Shown here: positions 7,486 to 14,475 of the stretch, piece by piece
Numbering within the stretch: the first letter of the stretch is position 1
Layout of the letters: every line of letters begins with the position of its first letter
Origin: Dehalococcoidia bacterium
Lineage (GTDB): Bacteria; Chloroflexota; Dehalococcoidia; JACVQG01
Direction of reading: 5' to 3'
DNA: 20,604 bases
Assembly (NCBI GenBank): GCA_015661045.1
Contig: JACVQG010000009.1
Location: 1-20,604 of the forward strand
Notes under the pieces: generated by a model
Told to the model about the DNA's origin: nothing
The model's database searches: none
Seen by the model: only the letters and a program-made list of their open reading frames with translations
Made by a program: the position numbers and the translations under genes

Positions 7486-7540
7486 AGTTGTTGATGATAA
7501 AGGTTAAAACTTAATAATAATAATGTTACCGCCAACAACT
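7486..7540 (-). promoter_or_regulatory. Long-range inverted repeat in the pilin 5' leader
   Basis: AGTTGTTG (7486-7493) and CAACAACT (7533-7540) can pair across 39 nt of AT-rich sequence in the proposed pilA leader, just ahead of the start-stop. I compared it with the conserved core of cyclic-di-GMP riboswitches from memory and saw no match. It may be a structured leader or coincidence in AT-rich DNA. Confidence 0.25.
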
Positions 7541-7609
7541 TAACCCGAATGACAACTTATCAATACAGCACGGATAACCATAATTTACCGTTCATTCACA
7601 CCATTTCAT

Positions 7610-7639
7610 TTTATATGCACCGCCTTACACCGATGTGAA
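7610..7639 (-). promoter_or_regulatory. Candidate sigma-70-type promoter of the pilus operon
   Basis: On the minus strand TTCACA (7639-7634) and TATAAA (7615-7610) are separated by 18 bp; each matches five of six consensus positions. Transcription would begin near 7602, giving a leader of about 230 nt before pilA. It is the best -35/-10 pair I found upstream of pilA by eye. Confidence 0.4.
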
Positions 7640-7719
7640 AAAACAGCACGGAATTCTTACAAGTAGCTGACAAAAAGAAATGCCCACCTCGTAAAATAAT
7701 AAAAGGGCAGGAATTCCCC

Positions 7720-7739
7720 ATGCTCATTTACATGAGCAC
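7720..7739. promoter_or_regulatory. 20-bp palindrome upstream of the pilin promoter
   Basis: ATGCTCATTTACATGAGCAC: 7-bp perfect arms (7721-7727 and 7732-7738) with a 4-nt centre. It differs at only two positions from the reverse complement of the element at 6911-6930. It stands about 80 bp beyond the -35 of the proposed pilA promoter, a position suited to an activator site. It also borders the repeat-filled spacer, so it could instead be part of a repeat. Confidence 0.45.
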
Positions 7740-7743
7740 CACG

Positions 7744-7920
7744 GACGAAGAATCTGGTGGTGAGTGGTTATCGGATAGCGGCTTGGTGATATATAATGGC
7801 GAACAAATCTACCCCACCCTGAGATCCTTCGCTCCGCTCCAGGATGACAGATGACAAACGAGTACCTGTCAATGCTGTTATTCTGGAGTCCCAAAGATTG
7901 GGATGAAGAATCTGGTTGTG
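7744..7920. repeat. Degenerate foldback intergenic repeat
   Basis: A 19-nt near-direct repeat (GACGAAGAATCTGGTGGTG at 7744-7762 and GATGAAGAATCTGGTTGTG at 7902-7920, 17 of 19 identical) brackets an imperfect inverted pair (CTCCAGGATGACAG at 7837-7850 and CTGTTATTCTGGAG at 7875-7888). The wording resembles dispersed GTCATTCTGAG-type extragenic repeats common in environmental genomes. No protein is coded. Confidence 0.5.
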
Positions 7921-7950
7921 GAGGTTTATTGAATGAAAATAGTTTATAAA

Positions 7951-8023
7951 CCTCTCGCCCCTATGGGGAGAGATTTAGAGAGAGGAGAATTCCCTCGCCC
8001 TCTCCCTTAAAGGGGGAGGAGAC
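7951..8023. repeat. Two GC-rich hairpins, extragenic repeat type
   Basis: Hairpin one pairs CCTCTCGCCCC with GGGGAGAG (7951-7972, one bulge). Hairpin two pairs CTCCC (8002-8006) with GGGAG (8014-8018) around a TTAAA centre. They sit in the gene-free stretch 7371-8383, which otherwise holds the pilA leader, the foldback repeat and the 72-bp tandem duplication. I see no supported gene there. Confidence 0.35.
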
Positions 8024-8179
8024 TAAAGTCTATTATTTTTTACTTGGAGGAGTGGAGCGATGGGTCTCAGGGCGGAATATAAAAGCATAAATTTTTTGAT
8101 AGCTGGGACAGAAAATGTTATAAGTCAGGAAGTTAATCTGATGAGGACTATTAGGGCCTGGCGTAAAATAAATGTCGCA

Positions 8180-8323
8180 ATATCTGGCAGCTCCGATGGT
8201 AGTTTGAATATATAATAAGATTATATGTTGCCACACTTATTTCGTGGCGGGATATCTGGCAGCTCCGATGGTAGTTTGAATATATAATAAGATTATATGT
8301 TGCCACACTTATTTCGTGGCGGG
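8180..8323. repeat. Perfect tandem duplication, 2 x 72 bp
   Basis: Positions 8180-8251 are repeated base for base at 8252-8323. Each unit contains a GCCAC/GTGGC inverted pair near its end and an AT-rich middle. The length is a multiple of three, so minus-strand frames run through it, but they do not resemble a protein. Absence of any difference suggests a recent duplication (or an assembly artefact). Confidence 0.95.
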
Positions 8324-8346
8324 CACTTAGAACGGGAACTGGAGGT

Positions 8347-8370
8347 ATAGGGTTGAACACAACGCCCTAT
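8347..8370 (-). terminator. Weak hairpin after the MFS gene
   Basis: ATAGGG (8347-8352) pairs with CCCTAT (8365-8370), extended by TTG/CAA with a 2-nt bulge, 14 bp past the MFS stop. No T run follows on the minus strand, so termination is uncertain. Confidence 0.25.
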
Positions 8371-8383
8371 GTATGATTACGGT

Positions 8384-10027
8384 TCAGTCCTGGGGTTTAT
8401 CCGGCCCTGGTTGTGTCTCTACAACTTTATGTTGTCTCCGGAGTGGTATTTCTTTGATAAACAGATTTATGATGAAAGCCAGAACCGCAACTATGAAACA
8501 TATGAAAAATACCTCGGCTAATGCAGTGTTCAGTGACTCTCGCAATAACCTGAATGCCTGCTCATACAGATTTGCCCCCTGCTGGCCTGTTTGTTCAAAA
8601 AATGTATGCAGACGGGCTTGAATCTGCGGATTAAGCAATGTCTGGGCGCTATGGGTCACAGAGGAGAGTAGCTCTTGCGGAAGTATCTTTTTTATCTCTT
8701 CAGGGAGCCTGTTGGCGAATTCGGAGGCGAAGCGATTTGTCATCACTGAACCAAGTATTGCCAGTCCAAAGGAGCCACCTAACGACCGGAAAAATGGAAC
8801 CGTCGAGGTGGCAACCCCGAGGACTTCGTATGATACTGTGTTTTGAACGGCGATCGTATAAATCGGCATGGATACACCCAACCCCAAACCCACCAAAACG
8901 ATATATGCTACAGCCCTGACAGGACTAGTTCCAATATTCATTGTAGTGAGAAGTATTAATCCCAGCGCGATGAACGCCAATCCAATAGCGCCCTGAATCT
9001 TATAGTGTCCGCCGGTACGGGTGAGCGCAACTCCGGAAACAGCGCTACCAAAGACCATACCTAACATCATGGGCGTCAAGTAGCTGCCTGTTGCTGTTGC
9101 CGTCAAACCCAGGACCCCCTGAAAAAAGAGGGGGAGGAACACTATCCCGCCGAACATAGCAATGCCGCTTAAAAAAGTTGTTATTAAAGATAAAGACACA
9201 ATTTGATTCTTAAAAATCCATAGGGGAATGATAGGAGCCTTGCTCTTTTTTTCTATAGCTAGAAAGACAATTAAAGCCGCTATAGATAACGCAAACAGGC
9301 TAATAATCTGTATTGAATTCCAGGGATATTCAACCCCTCCCCAGGATAGCCCTAGCAATAAAGGTATCAAAGTAACAACCAGAGCAGTCACCCCGGCGAA
9401 ATCAACATTGGATTTCCCATTATCCGGTCTAAAGTGAGGGAAAAATATAGAGAATAAAACGACAGTAGCTATACCAAGCGGTATATTGATATAAAATACC
9501 CAATGCCAGGACAATGCATCCGTCAAGAATCCTCCGAGAGGCGGCCCGATAACGGAGGATATGCCAAAAACCCCGGATATCATGCCCTGATACTTTCCGC
9601 GCTCTGCAGGTGGAAAGAGATCTCCGATAACTATAAAAGCGTTAGCCATCATAACCCCGGCCCCGATACCCTGGATGCCCCGGGAAATAATAATCTGTAT
9701 CATACTCTGGCTAAGGCCTGCAAAGGCCGACCCCATGATGAAGATTACGATTCCACCTATATAAAATGGTTTGCGTCCATATATGTCGGTAAGCCTGCCC
9801 GTTATAGGTAAAACGACTGTTGCAGCTATCATGTAGGCGGTGGTTAACCATGTGTAGTGCTCAAAACCCCCCAGATCTGCCACGATTCGCGGCATGGCCG
9901 TAGTTACGATTGTCTGGTCCAGGGAACTGAGGAACAAAGCCAGCATCACGCCGGCCATCGTCATGATTATCTGCCGCCTGGGCAAAGAACGTAGCCCTAC
10001 ACTCTTCGCCTCTGATTTGGCGCTCAT
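8384..10027 (-). CDS. MFS drug/solute exporter, DHA2 (EmrB/QacA) family, 14 TM
   Basis: A 547-residue proton-driven exporter of the major facilitator superfamily. Family motifs are plain: LDQTIVTTAMPRIVADLGG (about 35-53, TM1 motif D1), GRLTDIYGRKP (motif A, after TM2), RGIQGIGAG (motif B) and GPPLGGFLTD (motif C in TM5, the antiporter signature). The number of hydrophobic stretches and the length fit the 14-helix DHA2 type rather than the 12-helix DHA1. A hydrophilic segment (about 455-500) precedes the last helix. The substrate cannot be told; the family exports drugs, dyes, bile acids or metabolites. No TetR/MarR regulator and no EmrA-like partner lie next to it. It is read alone, with 113 bp between it and the dehydratase gene stop and a candidate promoter directly upstream. 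Confidence 0.92.
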   Translation of the reverse strand: MSAKSEAKSVGLRSLPRRQIIMTMAGVMLALFLSSLDQTIVTTAMPRIVADLGGFEHYTWLTTAYMIAATVVLPITGRLTDIYGRKPFYIGGIVIFIMGSAFAGLSQSMIQIIISRGIQGIGAGVMMANAFIVIGDLFPPAERGKYQGMISGVFGISSVIGPPLGGFLTDALSWHWVFYINIPLGIATVVLFSIFFPHFRPDNGKSNVDFAGVTALVVTLIPLLLGLSWGGVEYPWNSIQIISLFALSIAALIVFLAIEKKSKAPIIPLWIFKNQIVSLSLITTFLSGIAMFGGIVFLPLFFQGVLGLTATATGSYLTPMMLGMVFGSAVSGVALTRTGGHYKIQGAIGLAFIALGLILLTTMNIGTSPVRAVAYIVLVGLGLGVSMPIYTIAVQNTVSYEVLGVATSTVPFFRSLGGSFGLAILGSVMTNRFASEFANRLPEEIKKILPQELLSSVTHSAQTLLNPQIQARLHTFFEQTGQQGANLYEQAFRLLRESLNTALAEVFFICFIVAVLAFIINLFIKEIPLRRQHKVVETQPGPDKPQD

Positions 10028-10040
10028 GGAATCTTTCTCT

Positions 10041-10068
10041 ATTATAGTTTTACTCCAAAATTATCTAA
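10041..10068 (-). promoter_or_regulatory. Candidate promoter of the MFS gene
   Basis: On the minus strand a perfect TATAAT (10046-10041) follows a weak TTAGAT (10068-10063) by 16 bp. Transcription would start only about 5-10 nt before ATG, so the message would be nearly leaderless, consistent with the poor Shine-Dalgarno (GAGAAAGA). Confidence 0.3.
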
Positions 10069-10140
10069 AAGAGGCATAAAATATCACAGGAAACGCATAT
10101 AAAAGCTGAAATACAATCCTGAATCGTCCCGGTGGATTGA

Positions 10141-11547
10141 TTATCTGAGTGAGGCTTTATAGGACTTTACCATCTCAGCGAAGGCTTCTAACTGGGGACG
10201 CAACTGCCGGTTCCTGTTGTATCTGGGATCATAGACATCAGTTTCAAGGACCATAAAAGGTATACCGAGCTCTTTCTGGACAATATCCTTCATCATATAG
10301 GAATCACTCATTATGGGACGGCATGAATAGTGTACCAGCCATAGACAGCCATCCAGTTTATAACGCCGGCAAGCCTCAATAGTCACCCGGCTTTTAACAG
10401 GCAGGCTATTGAAAATGCTGGCCTGTGTAAGGACAGCCGCCAGTCTGTAATTTGGGTCTTCAATACCTGAGATATCCGGAGAGAACCGTCCGTCAGGCTC
10501 ATAGAGCTGAACTTCCTCGATAGGCGCCGATATACCCATTTTCTCCAGGGCAACTACTATTCCAGGGTCAACATACGATTGAACATAGCCGTGTAACACC
10601 CGTGGGCTACCTTTCGGGACCACACCCTCGCCTTTATTAACCCTCTCTTGAAGTTCTTGACATAATATATTAGCCCCCTCGACAGCAATCTCATGGTTAT
10701 GCCGGTTGAGAGGCATGCCATTTATGGCCCGCATAAGGTGAACGAAGGCGCTACTAATCGGAGGCGGGTCACAGTTTACCCCCATTTCCAATATTTGCCT
10801 CATGGGCTTGGAAAAATCGCGCGCCATTTTTCTGGCTTGATTCAGCATGTCGTCAGTTATCTCGCCTCCGGCGGCCTCCCCGACCCTCTCAACCATCCTT
10901 TTCAGATTCTTTGCCAGAAACTCGATATGACGTTGTATCCGCCCGGATTCTTCCCAGTCTTTATCCTGACTGCGTAACAGATACTGGACCGGGATACCGA
11001 AGAATTCCTCAAACGAGGCGTCTGCCTTGGGGTTCTCGTCGCATATCAGACCCACAGACACCTGTAGCACCGCCCTGGGGATAAGGTTACGGGCATAAAG
11101 TCCCAGCCTGGTCTGAATAAGGCTACAGTGCGCCATACCCGGTTCAAGGTAAAGACCCTCGGCTGCCTCCATAATAGGGTCGAGCTTATCGAACATCATC
11201 CCCATTGTCAGAACAAATAACAAATCCGGAAAGGCCACATGGATGTCTTTATTGCCCAGTGAAGCCGCAGTGAGAATGTCGGCGCAGGCCGATGGTGGTG
11301 ACGAGTAAATCCACCTGCCTCCTTCCTCTTTGGCCAGGGTCAAATCAACTAATTCCCGCACCAGCACTCCCAGAATCCTTCTCACCCCTTTAAGATTGGT
11401 ATCAAAGAAGCCGGAGATACGTTCCTGTCCCCGCTCTACATCAAAATCGGTCAAGCCCAGAATGGTGAAAGCCTTCTCAACCCTGGGCAATTGTGACTTT
11501 ATTTCTTCAGGTTTATAGCCGCATAGCTCTAAATATTTATCAATCAC
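10141..11547 (-). CDS. 2-hydroxyacyl-CoA dehydratase family subunit (HgdB/BcrB type), larger
   Basis: A 468-residue protein of the 2-hydroxyglutaryl-CoA dehydratase D / benzoyl-CoA reductase family. Such subunits carry a [4Fe-4S] cluster and pair with a second subunit for radical-type dehydration or reduction of acyl-CoA esters. Family landmarks: MAHCSLIQTRLGLY (Cys141), VGLICDENPKADASFEEFFGIPVQYL (starts near 165; Cys169, in the usual cluster-ligand position), and LVHYSCRPIMSDSYMMKDIV (Cys409) followed by LGIPFMVLETDVYDPR and QLRPQLEAFAEM, the standard C-terminus. It starts with GTG (11547), overlapping the preceding gene by 8 bp, with AAGGAG upstream, so the two are coupled. The N-terminal 80 residues are longer than in many family members. 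The substrate cannot be read from sequence. No ATP-dependent activator (HgdC/BcrA) is in the window. Confidence 0.85.
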   Translation of the reverse strand: MIDKYLELCGYKPEEIKSQLPRVEKAFTILGLTDFDVERGQERISGFFDTNLKGVRRILGVLVRELVDLTLAKEEGGRWIYSSPPSACADILTAASLGNKDIHVAFPDLLFVLTMGMMFDKLDPIMEAAEGLYLEPGMAHCSLIQTRLGLYARNLIPRAVLQVSVGLICDENPKADASFEEFFGIPVQYLLRSQDKDWEESGRIQRHIEFLAKNLKRMVERVGEAAGGEITDDMLNQARKMARDFSKPMRQILEMGVNCDPPPISSAFVHLMRAINGMPLNRHNHEIAVEGANILCQELQERVNKGEGVVPKGSPRVLHGYVQSYVDPGIVVALEKMGISAPIEEVQLYEPDGRFSPDISGIEDPNYRLAAVLTQASIFNSLPVKSRVTIEACRRYKLDGCLWLVHYSCRPIMSDSYMMKDIVQKELGIPFMVLETDVYDPRYNRNRQLRPQLEAFAEMVKSYKASLR

Positions 11548-12700
11548 TGGAGCGCTCCTTATTTAACATCTCTACGAAAGCCTCCATGCGGGTCTTGATG
11601 GATCCCCTGTCCAGGACATCATAGTCCGATTGTATCTTAAGCACCGGGATGCCTAGCTGCTTCATCTTATGAGCAAAATAATATGATTCAATATCATACG
11701 TTTCGCAGAATAGTAGCTGGTACCAGATAATGCCATCAACTTTAAAGTCCTTAACCAGTCCGGCGATAAAATCGTACCTACCGGAGGCTGCGGCCGGCAT
11801 CACACCATTCGGAACTTTATTAGCTAAATATCTATTAGCCAATGCCTCTACGGGAGAACCAGCTTGTTCTACATTTCCCCAGTAATACCTGACACCTTCA
11901 AAGAATTCCTCAGCCACAACTTGAGCACCCAGTTCGTTGGCGATTTCCAGAACCTTATAATCGCCAAAGGCTATATTTGGCCCGGTGATCAGCAGCCGGA
12001 GATTATCCCCTTTTTCATCCTTGTTTACACTCTGCTCAAGCTCTTTTATTAAAGAAGAAAGAATATCTACCATAAAGACCGGGTCGGCGTAGAAAGAGGC
12101 ATGGTTCAGTTTGATGAAATCAATGGTACTTATTGCTGGCGCAGAATTCTTCCGCAGGAGGCTTATCCTTTTCAGGAGACTTCGGAGTGTATTATATAAT
12201 TCGATAGCTTTCCACAGGCTTTCATCTGTAACAGCTTGACCGGTAAAAACCTGTAGTTTATTGTTCAGGTCATTCAGCCTGTCGCGATAGTATTTCAGGC
12301 CCTGTTCATTATTCTCCATTGGCACACCCAACCTGAATACAGGTAGTCCTGAGTGGTGTTGCCATATATCGGCGGCTCGCCTCAAGTGCTGGCAGGTCAC
12401 AGGGGTTACCAGCATGTCCACCAGATTATAGAACGGCTGCTCGCCTATCAACCTGTCACCTATAAGCGCCCTGGCAAAAGGACAAATAAAACGCGTAGTA
12501 ACGGAAAGCGCCGCGCCTACCGGCCGGGGGTTGCCCCCATGACAGAGGCAAACCGGTATCGCCCCTGAGGCATAGATTATCTCCTCGGGTACATAGTCTC
12601 CCGGGAAATATCCAATAACCTTTCGGCCTTTTTCCTTAAGCCGCTTCAATTCCGTGGGGCGGTTTTCAAGGTGAGCTGTGATTTTTTCAAAAATTTGCAT
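11540..12700 (-). CDS. 2-hydroxyacyl-CoA dehydratase family subunit, smaller (HgdB/BcrC type)
   Basis: A 386-residue partner of the preceding entry's subunit, same superfamily. The N-terminus has KVIGYFPGDYVPEEIIYASG, the family's opening strand-helix, with Cys51 and Cys53 in PVCLCHGG. Then come RFICPFARALIG (Cys73, the usual CxFAR/CSFxR ligand site), TPVTCQHLRR (Cys103) and LLFCETYDIESYYFAHKM (Cys332) leading to LGIPVLKIQSDYD and IKTRMEAFVEML. These are the expected cluster ligands, so it is probably a functional Fe-S subunit. It is first of the two-gene unit; its 5' side faces a 372-bp divergent spacer. The Shine-Dalgarno is weak (AGAGAGA). Function as dehydratase versus reductase is not decidable without the substrate, and the pair could also serve in sulphur- or CoA-ester chemistry seen for other family members. 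Confidence 0.87.
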   Translation of the reverse strand: MQIFEKITAHLENRPTELKRLKEKGRKVIGYFPGDYVPEEIIYASGAIPVCLCHGGNPRPVGAALSVTTRFICPFARALIGDRLIGEQPFYNLVDMLVTPVTCQHLRRAADIWQHHSGLPVFRLGVPMENNEQGLKYYRDRLNDLNNKLQVFTGQAVTDESLWKAIELYNTLRSLLKRISLLRKNSAPAISTIDFIKLNHASFYADPVFMVDILSSLIKELEQSVNKDEKGDNLRLLITGPNIAFGDYKVLEIANELGAQVVAEEFFEGVRYYWGNVEQAGSPVEALANRYLANKVPNGVMPAAASGRYDFIAGLVKDFKVDGIIWYQLLFCETYDIESYYFAHKMKQLGIPVLKIQSDYDVLDRGSIKTRMEAFVEMLNKERSSD

Positions 12701-12815
12701 AAACTTGTCTCTCTGGTTTCTTTTTATTACCGGGCGGCGTTTGTGAAGATTTTTATAAGATACATACCAGCTTCAGTTTAACAACTACAGGGAGTCTTTG
12801 CAAGGCAAAGTAGCA

Positions 12816-12829
12816 ATAGTTTAAACTAT
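12816..12829. promoter_or_regulatory. 14-bp AT-rich palindrome in the divergent spacer
   Basis: ATAGTTTAAACTAT is a perfect palindrome, with a small CTTTGC/GCAAAG hairpin (12796-12810) beside it. It stands about 115 bp upstream of the dehydratase unit and 244 bp upstream of the divergent formyltransferase, so it could be an operator. Chance is quite possible. Confidence 0.25.
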
Positions 12830-12890
12830 AGTTAATATTCGATTAAGGTAGGTGTGATTTTCAACCTAACCCCAAACCCCTTCCCCATTG

Positions 12891-12918
12891 GTAGAGACAC
12901 GGCATGCCGTGTCTCTAC
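12891..12918. repeat. Perfect 28-bp palindrome, short form of the GTAGAGACACGGC repeat
   Basis: Two 14-bp arms without spacer: GTAGAGACACGGCA followed by its exact reverse complement. It has the same outer 13-bp arms as the elements at 16329-16380 and 18586-18637 but lacks 24 central bases. It is nested in another imperfect inverted repeat (AACCCCTTC at 12875-12883, GAAGGGGTT at 12952-12960). The 12701-13072 spacer holds this, the promoter candidate and no gene. Confidence 0.85.
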
Positions 12919-12984
12919 GTAGCAACATCCCTTCCCATCCACGGAAGGGGCGAAGGGGTTATGTTCCATAAAAAGATAAATCCA

Positions 12985-13013
12985 TTGTATTAAAGGCACT
13001 GTTTTGTTAAAAT
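12985..13013 (+). promoter_or_regulatory. Candidate promoter of the formyltransferase gene
   Basis: TTGTAT (12985-12990) and TAAAAT (13008-13013) are 17 bp apart, four and five matches of six to the housekeeping consensus. Transcription would start near 13020, about 50 nt before the AAAGGAGG/ATG start at 13073. Confidence 0.4.
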
Positions 13014-13072
13014 CAAAGGCAACCAAACAGGCTATAACATACCAGAGAAAGCTGAAATATAAAGGAGGCAAA

Positions 13073-14011
13073 ATGCGTATTGCATTAATCGGTCTGGCTG
13101 CCTTTTGCGCTAAAACGTTAGAAGCTTTAATAAAAGCCGGCGAGGAGGTGGTAGTCGTAGGGACTGCGCCGGAGCCGGATAGGGGCAAACCCGTAGCAGA
13201 TGCCGCCCAGGCTAACGGCATTCCATGTATTCAACCATCCCGGTGGCGCGACCCCGATGTGTACAAGAAATTTAGCAGCTATACTCCCGACCTGGGAGTG
13301 ATGGCCTTTGTTAATGATAAGCTCCCGGGGAATATTCTACAATGCCCCCGGTTAGGCACAATTGAATACCACCCATCCCTCCTTCCCCGTCACCGCGGCT
13401 CCAGCGCAATAAACTGGGCTATTATCCAGGGGGAAAGCCGCACCGGTCTTACTATCTTCTGGGTGGATGAGGGGATGGATACCGGCCCTATCCTGCTGCA
13501 AAAGACTGTGGATGTCTCCCCGGATGACACCGTAGGTTCCATTTATTTCAATACATTGTTCCCGAAGGGGATTGAAGCTATTGTTGAATCAGTCAAATTG
13601 GTAAGGGAGGGGAAAGCCCCACGCATACCCCAGGACAACTCCAAAGCCACATACGAGCCACCCATCCAGGAGTCACATGGCTTGATAGATTGGTCTAAGT
13701 CCGTTGCTGATGTCTATAACCTCATCAGGGGGACAAATCCCCAGCCCGGGGCGACCACTTTTTACAAAGGGAAGAAACTTAAGATATTCGATTCGGGGCG
13801 CCGCTTTGACCTGGATAAAACCCTGGTTCCAGGAGCAAAAGTAACCCAGCCCGGCGCCATAGTAGATATAAACGCCGACGGTTTCGCCGTAGCTGCAAAC
13901 GGTGGAGTCATTCAGGTAAAACGGGTGCAACCCGAAGGCACTGGCAAAACACCTGCCAAAGACTTCGTTGCCCAATCTGGATTGAGAATCGGAGATAAGC
14001 TAGGCTCTTAA
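13073..14011 (+). CDS. 10-formyltetrahydrofolate-binding formyltransferase/hydrolase family protein (Fmt-like)
   Basis: A 312-residue protein with the formyltransferase N-terminal fold (MRIALIGLAAFCAKTLEALI) and the folate signature YHPSLLPRHRGSSAINWAII (about 99-118). A C-terminal Fmt-type domain follows (about 200-312: KSVADVYNLIRGTNPQPGATTF). Catalytic His100 and Asp136 (DEGMDTGPI) are present. The Asn two residues before the His in methionyl-tRNA formyltransferase is Glu98 here. The motif reads most like the hydrolase domain of 10-formyl-THF dehydrogenase (ALDH1L1), where that Asn is also missing. So it may be a hydrolase or formylate another substrate rather than initiator tRNA. The start at 13073 is chosen for AAAGGAGG five nt upstream; an upstream ATG at 13004 has no such site. 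It is a single gene, divergent from the dehydratase pair and convergent with hyuB. Confidence 0.85.
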   Translation: MRIALIGLAAFCAKTLEALIKAGEEVVVVGTAPEPDRGKPVADAAQANGIPCIQPSRWRDPDVYKKFSSYTPDLGVMAFVNDKLPGNILQCPRLGTIEYHPSLLPRHRGSSAINWAIIQGESRTGLTIFWVDEGMDTGPILLQKTVDVSPDDTVGSIYFNTLFPKGIEAIVESVKLVREGKAPRIPQDNSKATYEPPIQESHGLIDWSKSVADVYNLIRGTNPQPGATTFYKGKKLKIFDSGRRFDLDKTLVPGAKVTQPGAIVDINADGFAVAANGGVIQVKRVQPEGTGKTPAKDFVAQSGLRIGDKLGS

Positions 14012-14475
14012 CCCACTCCATCGCCCGCTGCACCAGCCCCAGCACCGCCGCAATCCCCACTGCTCGGCGAGGTCGAAGCCGTGAATATTAACCTCAACGG
14101 AGGCAAGTTGAGACTTGTTGATAGCGTGAAATGTGCTGCCGCTCCCAAGGCTGGCGTTGAACTTCTCAATAAGGCCGCGTCCAATACAGCACTCCCGATC
14201 CGCGATGTTCGACGGGCCGACGGGGGTACGCACAGACATTAGGATGTCGTTGCGTTCAGCGATCTTGAGCGGCGTATTGCAGAACATCCTCGCTACTGGA
14301 TGAAGAAAGCCGAAATCGGTCTTTCCCTGAAAGAATGGGAGAACCCTGGCCCACTTTGGCCCGGAACAGTGGCCCAGTTTGCTCCGGAATACGCGGTTTT
14401 CTGCTTTTTAAATTTTTACACCCTTATTTTAGGAGGTACTGTAGCGTTTTCATATAATCAAAGACGGAGCGGAGT
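14012..14475. other. Gene-free stretch with unrecognised, perhaps formerly coding, DNA
   Basis: There are 464 bp between convergent genes. Positions about 14020-14290 look GC-richer than the flanks and are open in more than one frame (a 95-codon minus-strand frame and a plus-strand frame in register with the formyltransferase stop). I recognise no protein family in either, and neither has a good ribosome-binding site. The 3' part carries the IS21-like repeats described separately, then AT-rich sequence. I read it as decayed, possibly acquired, DNA. Confidence 0.4.
14347..14391. mobile_element. Possible IS21-family terminal repeat remnant
   Basis: Two near-tandem 22-mers, TGGCCCACTTTGGCCCGGAACA (14347-14368; key words TGGCCCA and CCGGAA) and a second at 14370-14391, share 18 of 22 bases with a 23-bp period. 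Multiple copies of TGGCCCA...CCGGAAT words at the ends are a known feature of some IS21-type elements. No istA or istB coding is recognisable here, so at most this is an orphan end. Confidence 0.35.

Noticed and set aside
7371..7560. Cyclic-di-GMP or other known riboswitch ahead of pilA
   Set aside because: I could not find the conserved core words of the classes I know; only a generic long-range stem is visible.
8060..8215. A 51-codon plus-strand ORF (MGLRAEYKSINF...) with GGAGG upstream
   Set aside because: It lies in repeat-filled DNA, ends inside the 72-bp duplication, and resembles no family. The Shine-Dalgarno spacing is long. Treated as chance.
8180..8323. CRISPR-like array
   Set aside because: Only two directly adjoining identical units without spacers; no cas genes.
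8033..8360. Minus-strand frames with an internally repeated 24-residue segment
   Set aside because: The protein repeat is only the translation of the exact 72-bp DNA duplication; no start signal or family resemblance.
13004..13072. Longer start for the formyltransferase
   Set aside because: It overlaps the promoter candidate and lacks a Shine-Dalgarno; the ATG at 13073 has AAAGGAGG and the normal family start MRIALIG.
14000..14287. A 95-codon minus-strand ORF
   Set aside because: No ribosome-binding site, no recognisable family, overlaps the formyltransferase end; more likely decayed DNA.
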